64,000 nucleotides of DNA. Source: Butyrivibrio proteoclasticus (GTDB taxonomy: Bacteria > Bacillota > Clostridia > Lachnospirales > Lachnospiraceae). The position numbers and the translations under genes were made by a program. Each line of letters starts with the position of its first letter. The first letter of the stretch is position 1. Shown here piece by piece: positions 53,742-59,851 of this stretch. Under the pieces are notes generated by a model. That model was not told where the DNA came from. It was given only the letters and a program-made list of their open reading frames with translations, and did not search any database. The stretch is taken from assembly GCF_900115735.1 (NCBI RefSeq), contig NZ_FOXO01000003.1:124001-188000 (forward strand), in the 5' to 3' direction.

Positions 53742-54917
53742 CTATACAGCAGCCTCAAACTGTCTTATCGCAAGAATTAAAGAATCATCAGTCACATGTA
53801 CATATGTATCCATCGTGGTAGACAACTGTGCATGTCCCAAAATCTTTTGAAGAGACTTCGGATTAACTCCTCTCTCAATACATCTGGTAGCAAATGTGTG
53901 TCTTAATGCGTGCATACAAAAAGGTTTAATTCCTGCCTTATCACATATCTTATAAAGATTGGTATCATAAGTAGAATTCTTGATAGGCTCTCCGGTCCGA
54001 AAATTTACAAATATCAATTCCTTCATGTTTACTGTTCTCTCAAGTCCGGTTCTCGGGTCAATGAAGGTTAATACCTGTGACAGTGCCATGGATTCTTTCC
54101 TGGTGTGCCGCTTTTGATACAACCCATATAATATATCAAAAGCTTCTTCAGTAAGCGGTATTGTCCTGAATCCGGCCATTGTTTTTGGTGGTCCAGCTCT
54201 CCAATACCCACGCTCATGTCTATACTCAAGTGCTTTATCAATTGTCAGGGTTCTATTCTCAATATCAAAGCTGTCCCAAGTTAGACCTATCAGCTCACCG
54301 GTTCTAAGTCCTGTCTGCAAAAGCAACCTAAATTGTTTTGCATTATGATTCTTATCTGCAAATTCGAGGAATTTTTCCTGTTCCTCCACAGTGAGAACTC
54401 TGCGCGGTGTCTTTACTTTTTTTGCTCTGAAGTTCACTGCATCAAGCGGATGCTTAGGAATAAGATCGTTTAGCAAAGCAGATTTGAACATTGAGCCAAG
54501 ACAAATGTATGTCTGATAGACTGTAGATATTGCGTAATCTGCCTGCATTTCATTAAGAATCTGCTGACAATGCATCGCCTTAACATCTATAAGCAACATC
54601 TTACCTATATGGTTTTGGACATTAGTATAGTAACGATCCTTATAATTTCTTATCGTATTTGGCGATAAACCCTGCTTAAATGTTTTTATCCAATATACAA
54701 ACCACTCATCAACAGTCATGCTATATTCAATGGCTGTGGCCGGTTTTTTATCATCCTCAAGCCGGCTTATCGTGACCCACTTTTTGGCATCTGCAGCATT
54801 ATCAAAATATTTTTCTACTCTTTTTCCACTCTTGTTAGTAAATCTGGCTGAATATAAACCATCCTTTCTCTGCACAATTCCTTCGCCGATTTCTCGGCCT
54901 CTTAAATCTTTACCCAC
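53742..54917 (-). CDS. int: Tyrosine recombinase (Tn916-type integrase)
   Basis: A 391-residue integrase. The N terminus is a Tn916-Int-like arm-binding domain (GRREIGEGIVQRKDGLY-like; here GREIGEGIVQRKDGLYSARF), followed by a SAM-like core-binding domain and the catalytic domain with LQTGLRTGELIGLTW (first Arg), HALRHTFATRCIERG (His-x-x-Arg), LGHAQLSTTMDTYVHV (His and nucleophile Tyr). The GTG start at 54917 has AGAAGGAG seven bases upstream; the longer frame from 54953 includes the ribosome binding site. All catalytic residues are intact, so it is probably active. It lies at the edge of the element as expected. Confidence 0.93.
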   Translation of the reverse strand: MGKDLRGREIGEGIVQRKDGLYSARFTNKSGKRVEKYFDNAADAKKWVTISRLEDDKKPATAIEYSMTVDEWFVYWIKTFKQGLSPNTIRNYKDRYYTNVQNHIGKMLLIDVKAMHCQQILNEMQADYAISTVYQTYICLGSMFKSALLNDLIPKHPLDAVNFRAKKVKTPRRVLTVEEQEKFLEFADKNHNAKQFRLLLQTGLRTGELIGLTWDSFDIENRTLTIDKALEYRHERGYWRAGPPKTMAGFRTIPLTEEAFDILYGLYQKRHTRKESMALSQVLTFIDPRTGLERTVNMKELIFVNFRTGEPIKNSTYDTNLYKICDKAGIKPFCMHALRHTFATRCIERGVNPKSLQKILGHAQLSTTMDTYVHVTDDSLILAIRQFEAAV

Positions 54918-55006
54918 AATAACACTCCTTCTTAATAAAGGAAGCATCATCACGCGTGTATAAAAATAACATAGAAAAGCCTTTTTTTCAAGATTGGCAG
55001 GCTCTA

Positions 55007-55591
55007 TCAGATGAGTTCCACATTATTTAAATACTCGTCAAACGCCTCTCGTTTTATCAATATTTTTCTTCCTACCTGAAAAGAGATTTTGATTAAGGGA
55101 TCTTTACATAATTCCCTTATTCTGTTTATTCCAATATTCGAATACTCCGATGCTTCTTCGACAGTCATTGAAGTTTTGTGCCAAATTGGTACCCCAGACG
55201 GATCCGATTTTATCAAATCCTTCTTAGCAGTTTTCTCTATTTTATCCAGCCCTAACTGTATACGAATTGACTTATTGATTCTCGCTTTCATAAAGTCCTC
55301 TGGCAAACTACCAATGTATCTTATGAGCTTACTCCTGCTTATGGTAGTTATCTGCTCTGCCATAGACGCTGATTCTTCATCAAGTCCCCCAATATGATCC
55401 AAAAGCACATGCGTGGGAAATCCTTTACTTCGATGAATCTTAGTCGTCACAGGTATTACTGTAATTGTAGGCGAATACTTATTTCCTTTATTATTTTGTA
55501 CTATTACAACAGGACGCTCGCCTCTCTGTACAGATCCTATGTTTTCACCCAGATCTGCTAAGTATATGTCTCCTCTTAAAACTTCTCTCAT
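55007..55591 (-). CDS. MazF-type toxin fused to a Tn916-like excisionase
   Basis: A 194-residue two-domain protein. Residues 1-115 are a PemK/MazF mRNA interferase: RGDIYLADLG, GERPVVIVQNN with the catalytic Arg (R26), VIPVTTKIHR with the supporting Thr (about T49) and LPTHV-like FPTHVLL. A short linker leads to residues 133-194, which look like a complete Tn916 Xis: VPIW, then TVEEASEYSNIGINRIRELC (winged helix) and RKILIKREAFDEYL. Catalytic residues of MazF appear kept. The gene sits directly upstream of int, exactly where xis is expected. AGGAGA lies 10 bases before the ATG and abuts a terminator T-run. No complete antitoxin gene is adjacent. Confidence 0.85.
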   Translation of the reverse strand: MREVLRGDIYLADLGENIGSVQRGERPVVIVQNNKGNKYSPTITVIPVTTKIHRSKGFPTHVLLDHIGGLDEESASMAEQITTISRSKLIRYIGSLPEDFMKARINKSIRIQLGLDKIEKTAKKDLIKSDPSGVPIWHKTSMTVEEASEYSNIGINRIRELCKDPLIKISFQVGRKILIKREAFDEYLNNVELI

Positions 55592-55607
55592 ATTTGTTAT
55601 ATCTCCT

Positions 55608-55653
55608 AAAAAAAGAGCGTTTCCTTCATAAATAAAATATGGAAGAAACGCTC
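55608..55653 (-). terminator. Leader terminator (attenuator) before mazF-xis
   Basis: A 15-bp stem (55639-55653 with 55615-55629; one mismatch and one G-U) is followed on the minus strand by seven T residues at 55614-55608. The T-run directly touches the AGGAGA ribosome binding site of the mazF-xis gene (55602-55607). Being in front of, not behind, a gene, it fits an attenuator that must be read through for xis and int to be expressed. Confidence 0.75.
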
Positions 55654-55706
55654 CAAAATATTTATATTGTATCTATTTGTCCTCGACACCCGGATTTCGG
55701 AAGTCA

Positions 55707-55814
55707 TCAGGCGGCTGCAGCTGACAGCTCCATAGGCTCTTTACCTCCCCGCGGATCTCGCCGGGCCGCTCCCATTACGATGAGTTGTGGCTGAGCGGAA
55801 GTATCATTATCCAT
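55707..55814 (-). CDS. Short leader ORF ending in alanine run
   Basis: A 35-codon frame (ATG at 55814) ends in an internal eight-residue ORF MELSAAAA (ATG 55733, stop 55707-55709). The inner ATG has a strong GGGGAGG site at 55744-55750, ten bases upstream, while the outer ATG has none, so the short peptide is the better candidate. Four consecutive alanine codons precede the stop, about 54 bp before the attenuator stem. A leader peptide whose translation controls the terminator is plausible. I do not recognise the sequence. Confidence 0.45.
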   Translation of the reverse strand: MDNDTSAQPQLIVMGAARRDPRGGKEPMELSAAAA

Positions 55815-55920
55815 GTTATTGTCATCGCCAGACCGGTGCTACCGGCTTTCAGTGAGGCTATATCGCGCAAGGCGTACCTTTGGGGCTTGAATAACAGGAA
55901 CGTACCTGATGAATGGCTAT

Positions 55921-55992
55921 TTACTTTTCAATGTCCGACAAATGAGTTTTTATCCTCTCATCTATCCGAACAGAGAAGTTACTGATGGTACC
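55921..55992 (-). pseudogene. Possible ribbon-helix-helix antitoxin remnant
   Basis: Just after the sigma factor stop, an open stretch of 23 codons reads GTISNFSVRIDERIKTHLSDI-like sequence and ends in TAA. NFSVRIDERIK resembles the first strand and helix of RelB/RHH antitoxins. There is no ATG, GTG or TTG start in frame before it, and it is too short to fold, so if it is a gene it is broken. Its place upstream of a MazF domain makes an antitoxin relic conceivable. Low confidence. Confidence 0.25.
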
Positions 55993-55994
55993 CC

Positions 55995-56510
55995 TTAGTT
56001 TTTATATTTTTGAATTTTCTTAATTGCCTCGTTCAAAGATTTCAACACATTCTTATGTGAAACACCTTCTAGTTCAGCTATTTCACGCGCAGTCAAATCA
56101 TTATAAAAATACAGTTTGAGCCTCCTTTTCTGAATATCTGTAAGAGTTTCAACAGCCTTACGTAAGCATTCTACCTCATCCATCTGGACAACTATATCCT
56201 CTGGTTCATCCTTTGAAAAAACAGAATATATATACTCAGTTTCTCCCTCCACATATCCGTCCAGTGAGCAGGTTCTGACTCTTCTCATTCTATGTTTAGC
56301 CTCATTTCTGTCATAATCCTTAAGCACCTCTCCCTGAGCTTTTGTCATGACAACAAATGGCTTGAACATAGATAATTCATCTCCATATTTTTCTATAAGC
56401 ATTTCACTATCAAGCTCCGTGATAACAGCCCACTTGACTCCTCCTGTCATTCCTGGATACTCATAGCCAAGGTCTATTATTTCATATTCATTTTTCTCAT
56501 TAATATTCAT
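55995..56510 (-). CDS. Sigma-70-family factor of the mobile element
   Basis: A 171-residue protein with a sigma region 4 at the C terminus (LTDIQKRRLKLYFYNDLTAREIAELEG, split near 140, then SHKNVLKSLNEAIKKIQK). The N-terminal half lacks an obvious region 2 and resembles the orf7-type sigma-like proteins of Tn916 elements. It probably directs transcription of the excision or transfer module. The ATG at 56510 has GGAGG nine bases upstream; the longer frame contains no family sequence. Two palindromes lie upstream (56599-56663). Confidence 0.78.
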   Translation of the reverse strand: MNINEKNEYEIIDLGYEYPGMTGGVKWAVITELDSEMLIEKYGDELSMFKPFVVMTKAQGEVLKDYDRNEAKHRMRRVRTCSLDGYVEGETEYIYSVFSKDEPEDIVVQMDEVECLRKAVETLTDIQKRRLKLYFYNDLTAREIAELEGVSHKNVLKSLNEAIKKIQKYKN

Positions 56511-56598
56511 TATCCGTTTCCTCCGATTTTTGAAAGTTGTCAGTTTCAAAAACCGGGCTTCACGGATATCTGCCTATGTAAGTTTCCCAATTAAAAAT

Positions 56599-56663
56599 GT
56601 TCAAATCTGAACCTTATTCAGAGAAAACAGAGAAAAATCTCCGAAATGAGTTCAAATTTGAAC
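56599..56663. promoter_or_regulatory. Two GTTCAAATYTGAAC palindromes upstream of the sigma gene
   Basis: GTTCAAATCTGAAC at 56599-56612 and the perfect palindrome GTTCAAATTTGAAC at 56650-56663 are 51 bp apart start to start, 89 bp and more upstream of the sigma factor ATG. The spacing of close to five helical turns suits cooperative binding by a dimeric regulator, possibly the element's XRE protein, though its other candidate operator differs in sequence. Confidence 0.55.
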
Positions 56664-56843
56664 GCTAAAAATGGGCATAATAAAAAGACGGTAGCAAAAC
56701 AGAATACCCGTCATGGATATTTCCTCTGTTCTGCTCCGCCTTTCAACATCAATTACTGTTCATAGTCCGTCTAAGCAAACTCTTGCTGCATGCTGCGAAC
56801 CTTCCTCAATTACGGATTCAACGCCCAATACATACAGCTCATA
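56652..56843 (-). pseudogene. Open frame interrupted by one TGA, upstream of sigma gene
   Basis: From 56843 to 56652 one frame stays open for 63 codons except for a single TGA at 56760-56762. It reads YELYVLGVES, then VIEEGSQHAARVC, the TGA, then TVIDVERRSRTEE and an ATG (56714) with GAGG eight bases upstream that starts a 20-codon ORF to 56652. The uninterrupted charge pattern on both sides of the TGA suggests a real sequence with one nonsense codon, or a leader read in two parts. There is no good start for the first part. A terminator hairpin lies inside the 20-codon part. Confidence 0.3.
56679..56712 (-). terminator. Hairpin with T-run between zinc-ribbon and sigma genes
   Basis: GACGGGTA pairs with TACCGTC (one bulged base) across a long loop, followed on the minus strand by TTTTTATT. 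It either ends the zinc-ribbon transcript or attenuates transcription into the sigma gene, since a short ORF with its own ribosome binding site reads through it. Confidence 0.6.
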
Positions 56844-56850
56844 TCAATAT

Positions 56851-57105
56851 TTAGTTGTATTCATGAATGCCTTTTTTTTGCATTCTTTTTTCTTTTCTGC
56901 GGATTCTGGCAACCTTTCTTCTGTCCTTAAAAATAAATGGTCCCTCTCCCATATTCATTATGACAAGCCTTCTTCCGCATTCTCTGCAGGGCTCTATAAT
57001 GCGCCCAATATCCATATCGGTATCACACACCCACTTCCCACAGTATGGGCAATGTAATTCCTCCAATTCCCTCTCAAAGCAAGCCGCTACATTTATATCT
57101 GCCAT
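56851..57105 (-). CDS. Small zinc-ribbon protein of the mobile element
   Basis: An 84-residue protein with two CxxC pairs, CPYC and CREC, 20-25 residues apart, forming a probable zinc ribbon in the first half, and a very basic C-terminal half (KDRRKVARIRRKEKRMQKK). This suggests nucleic-acid binding. The start at 57105 has a GGGAGA site upstream; 6 more codons are open before it. The function is unknown; similar small zinc proteins are common in Tn916-like elements. Confidence 0.6.
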   Translation of the reverse strand: MADINVAACFERELEELHCPYCGKWVCDTDMDIGRIIEPCRECGRRLVIMNMGEGPFIFKDRRKVARIRRKEKRMQKKGIHEYN

Positions 57106-57148
57106 TGCATTTTCTCCCAACAATTCTTTTTACTCTTCCTAATTAAAA

Positions 57149-57256
57149 TCAGATTCCCCGGAATTGCAATGGCCCACATCTTATTCGACCATATAAGCAT
57201 TTACACATTTTTTCATAACAATCACTAGCTCCCCACTTAGTGATATGTTTCCCCAA
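57149..57256 (-). CDS. Small cysteine-rich protein, TTG start
   Basis: A 35-residue ORF too short for routine calling. A very strong AAAGGAGGAG (57264-57273) ends seven bases before TTG at 57256. The product begins MGKHITKWGASDCYEKM and has four cysteines (C13, C18, C20, C27) in a C-x4-C-x-C-x6-C arrangement that could bind zinc. It ends 43 bp before the zinc-ribbon gene start in the same direction. No ATG alternative exists in this frame. Not recognised; the ribosome binding site is the main evidence. Confidence 0.5.
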   Translation of the reverse strand: MGKHITKWGASDCYEKMCKCLYGRIRCGPLQFRGI

Positions 57257-57395
57257 ATAATGACTCCTCCTTTCTGCAACGATAGGCATTTTATCACATG
57301 ATCACTGGCATTTGGCGGATTTAATGAAGTTTGTTAAACATTAGACGTAGTTTATATGTTTTTTATTGCGTAATTGTTGAGTGTTTCTCAATTAA

Positions 57396-57422
57396 TGTAA
57401 AAGAGCAGCCTCAAAGCTGCTC
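57396..57422 (-). terminator. Intrinsic terminator after the 221-residue unknown gene
   Basis: GAGCAGC and GCTGCTC (minus strand) form a 7-bp stem with a six-base loop directly after the stop codon at 57424, followed by TTTTAC. It insulates the small genes downstream from the XRE transcript. Between this and the cysteine-rich ORF (57257-57395) I see no gene, only AT-rich sequence that could hold a promoter. Confidence 0.75.
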
Positions 57423-57423
57423 C

Positions 57424-58089
57424 CTAAACATATTTCATCCACCATCTATGCTGTTCTGGTCTTGGTATAATTCCTTCTTCTATATCTTCCATTTCTCTTC
57501 TGACAGCATATATCCACATCAAGATTCCAAAAATTGCCATGCCTGCTTCTTTTTTACTCTCAAGAGTTGAGCGGCTTATCTGTAATTGTCTGGCATACTC
57601 CTCGTTAGTAAGTGAACTTGCCTCTCCAGTAAAAAAGCAATCTGTAAGTATCGTCCTGATAAGCTTACCATCCTTACGTCTGTCTTTTTCGGGATCATAT
57701 GGCGTACCTGACACATTACCATCAAGCATCCTCTCTATTTTATCAAGCATCCCATCTGACTTTCCTTTGATCCAAATAGTACGTACAAGTTCCCATATAA
57801 AATCTCCACGTCCTCCATATTCGGCAGGAATTGGTATCGGTTTATCGTGATTAAAAACATTCGGCATTTGATCAACCAGAAGAATGTACCAATGTCTAAG
57901 CCTAAGCTTCTGGGATTGTATGACTGCAGGCACATTGTTATTTGCGTCCTCTTCAGCTACAACTTGTCCTGCCAACAACCTGGTAAGCATGTCTTCTGCA
58001 AAGTCAGAAGCATCCTTAACATCAAAACCTTCCTGCTTACACAATTCTTCGGCAAGTCTTTCCGCTGTCATTCTTGTTACTTTTTGCAT
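57424..58089 (-). CDS. Mobile-element protein of unknown function with possible HTH
   Basis: A 221-residue soluble protein that I do not recognise. A segment near residues 165-190 (NEEYARQLQISRSTLESKKEAG) looks like a helix-turn-helix, so DNA binding is possible. The rest is acidic and helical, with a Trp-rich middle (LRHWYILLVDQMP, GDFIWELVRTIWIKG). The start at 58089 has GGGAG seven bases upstream. It follows the XRE gene by 38 bp and is probably expressed with it and controlled by the same palindromic operator. Confidence 0.6.
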   Translation of the reverse strand: MQKVTRMTAERLAEELCKQEGFDVKDASDFAEDMLTRLLAGQVVAEEDANNNVPAVIQSQKLRLRHWYILLVDQMPNVFNHDKPIPIPAEYGGRGDFIWELVRTIWIKGKSDGMLDKIERMLDGNVSGTPYDPEKDRRKDGKLIRTILTDCFFTGEASSLTNEEYARQLQISRSTLESKKEAGMAIFGILMWIYAVRREMEDIEEGIIPRPEQHRWWMKYV

Positions 58090-58127
58090 GCTTCTCCCTC
58101 CATAATTAAAAAAAGACAGATCCGCTA

Positions 58128-58505
58128 TCAATTAGCCTCCCTGTCATTTACGTTCTTCAAGCCTTCCGTATTTTCATCTTTCATTGCTCCAGCAAATCCA
58201 ACAACATACCTTGTGAATCGGTTTCTGTTTTCTTGTCCTTTAAATGATCGATATGTCTCTATCAATATTCTTTCATTTTTATCTGCATGAAACTCCTCAT
58301 CAAAAAATTCTTTTAATGTTACATCTAACCCCCGACATATCTTATTAAGTATCCTCAAATCTGGCATGGATCCTCTTTTCATCATATTATATATCTGATT
58401 TCTCTCGAGCCCTCCATCAACAGCGACACGATAGAGTGATTTTTCAACTTCATCAGCAAGCGTCATTATTCTGCAATAAATATAGTCAGTTGCGATTTCA
58501 TCCAT
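58128..58505 (-). CDS. XRE-family transcriptional regulator
   Basis: A 125-residue regulator with a Cro/C1-type helix-turn-helix at about residues 15-70 (SLYRVAVDGGLERNQIYNMMKRG, broken at 40, then PDLRILNKICRGLDVTLKEFFDEEF). The remaining 50 residues are charged and may mediate dimerisation. It is the outermost element gene and divergent from an HD-domain gene; a 20-bp perfect palindrome lies 96 bp upstream. A role in controlling the element's lysogeny-like state is likely but inferred. Confidence 0.8.
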   Translation of the reverse strand: MDEIATDYIYCRIMTLADEVEKSLYRVAVDGGLERNQIYNMMKRGSMPDLRILNKICRGLDVTLKEFFDEEFHADKNERILIETYRSFKGQENRNRFTRYVVGFAGAMKDENTEGLKNVNDREAN

Positions 58506-58600
58506 AAAATGCCTCCTTACACGCGAAGCCTCCTTGATATTATTTTATTTCAATATGTTTGCAGTAAAAATAAACACCGGTATACGATTTATGGATGTTT

Positions 58601-58620
58601 TAGTATACAGCTGTATACTA
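58601..58620. promoter_or_regulatory. 20-bp perfect palindrome, probable XRE operator
   Basis: TAGTATACAGCTGTATACTA is a perfect 20-bp palindrome in the divergent gap between the XRE gene and the HD gene. A further half-site GGTATAC lies about 20 bp to the left. The size and symmetry suit a Cro/C1-type dimer. Confidence 0.65.
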
Positions 58621-58737
58621 CTCAGACACTGATTATTTATCGTTTCCTTATACCGTTGCTATCGCCAACTATCGTAAATAGTTAATCGCCATCCGAGCAA
58701 AAATGAAGTAGAATATTCTGAAAGATTGGAGGATATT

Positions 58738-59352
58738 ATGATCACACGTGATGATGCATTTGAACTATTAAAGAAATATAACAAAGATCCATTTCACATC
58801 CAGCACGCTCTTACTGTAGAAGCTGTCATGAAATGGTACGCAAAAGAACTTGGTTATTCAGCTGAAGAAGAACACTGGGGAATAGTTGGATTACTTCATG
58901 ATATTGATTTCGAGTTATATCCGGATGAACACTGCCTAAAAGCTCCTGAGCTTCTCAGAGAAGGAGGCGTCAGTGATGACATTATCCACTCAGTCTGCTC
59001 TCACGGATACGGAATAACTGTCGGAAATGGCACAACTATAGACGTAGAGCCCACCTTAGAAATGGAAAAGGTACTCTTTGCTGCTGACGAACTGACCGGC
59101 CTGATCTGGGCTACTGCTCTCATGAGGCCTTCAAAGAGCACAAAAGACATGGAACTAAAGTCCTTGAAAAAGAAATATAAAAGTAAAGGCTTTGCAGCAG
59201 GCTGTTCCAGAGAGGTTATAGAAAGAGGCGCTGCCCAGCTCGGTTGGGAACTTGATAAGCTTCTTACCATGACTTTGCAGGCGATGCAGGCATGTGAAGA
59301 TACCATAAACCAGAAGCTGGCTGCTGAACATATCTCCGATAAAACAGCGTGA
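58738..59352 (+). CDS. HD-domain phosphohydrolase family protein
   Basis: A 204-residue HD-superfamily protein. The metal-binding His and Asp are in GLLHDIDFE near residue 55, with the preceding His in IQHALTVEAVMK and a later H in HSVCSHGYG. This fits small HDIG-type hydrolases acting on nucleotides or phosphorylated compounds. The ATG at 58738 has TTGGAGGA six bases upstream. It is the only plus-strand gene in this part of the window, divergent from the XRE repressor. The substrate is unknown. Confidence 0.8.
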   Translation: MITRDDAFELLKKYNKDPFHIQHALTVEAVMKWYAKELGYSAEEEHWGIVGLLHDIDFELYPDEHCLKAPELLREGGVSDDIIHSVCSHGYGITVGNGTTIDVEPTLEMEKVLFAADELTGLIWATALMRPSKSTKDMELKSLKKKYKSKGFAAGCSREVIERGAAQLGWELDKLLTMTLQAMQACEDTINQKLAAEHISDKTA

Positions 59353-59374
59353 CCATATCGTTTTTTCCAATATA

Positions 59375-59421
59375 AAAGAGGAGTAATAGCAAACCTGTCA
59401 TCGTTTGCCGGTCTCCTCTTT
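59375..59421. terminator. Terminator between HD gene and acetyltransferase fragment
   Basis: AAAGAGGAG and CTCCTCTTT, with an inner GCAAAC/GTTTGC, form an interrupted hairpin that separates the converging genes. The T-run is better on the minus strand (CTCCTCTTTTATATT). Confidence 0.7.
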
Positions 59422-59428
59422 GTCGTAT

Positions 59429-59851
59429 TTAGTACTTTTTAATCCTCATGAAATAATGGTCCTCGTCTTCACCTGCTCTGTATGCCCCATTATTCAGCAT
59501 TACCTTCTGGGATGCGATGTTGTCTTTATTGACACGAAGATAAATCTCATCCTCTGGAATAATCTTTTTCGCCTCGGAAATAGTAAGCTTTAGGCCGGCT
59601 GTATCATATCCTTTTCCTCTTTCATCCCTCTTGATGCTGTAACCAATATGTCCTGCACCATTCCTAAGAGCTTCTGTAAGATGATGTCTGATACGAAACT
59701 CTCCAATCAGCTTCCCTTCATTCCATAAGTAGTAATACGTTTCAGGCACAAACCAGTCTGGCATATTTATAGGATGCTCATATGAAATGAGGGTCGGAAG
59801 TACCTTTGCAATATATTCATCATATGAAACGCCGTGATAAGGATTAGTTCT
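59429..59851 (-). pseudogene. GNAT acetyltransferase lacking its N terminus
   Basis: The frame from 59851 to 59429 encodes 140 residues of a GNAT enzyme. They begin RTNPYHGVSYDEYIAKVLP directly after the stop of the ABC transporter gene, in the same frame, with no start codon at the junction. The first ATG is at 59764 (MPDWFVPETYYYLW). Motif A is GHIGYSIKRDERGKGYDTAGL and motif B EIYLRVNKDNIASQKVMLNNGA. About 30-40 N-terminal residues typical of the family are missing. It looks like a gene whose 5' part was replaced when the ABC genes arrived; a shortened product from 59764 is possible. Confidence 0.75.

Larger units (their letters stand above)
53742..58505 (-). mobile_element. Tn916-type integrative element or remnant
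   Basis: The region from integrase to XRE regulator has the recombination and regulation module of a Tn916/CTn-like element: int, xis (fused to MazF), sigma factor, small metal-binding proteins and an XRE repressor. No relaxase, coupling protein, type IV secretion, replication initiator or resistance gene is present, so it is either a mobilisable or satellite element or a decayed one. I could not find flanking direct repeats by eye; the outer limits given are simply the outermost element-like genes. The next genes outward are ychF (left) and an HD protein (right). Confidence 0.6.

Noticed and set aside
55785..55985. Plus-strand 66-codon ORF inside the element leader
   Set aside because: No ribosome binding site on that strand, and all neighbouring element genes and structural signals are on the minus strand.
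56713..57057. Plus-strand 114-codon ORF opposite the zinc-ribbon gene
   Set aside because: It is a shadow of the minus-strand zinc-ribbon gene and of the interrupted frame; serine/phenylalanine-rich composition is typical of antisense translation.
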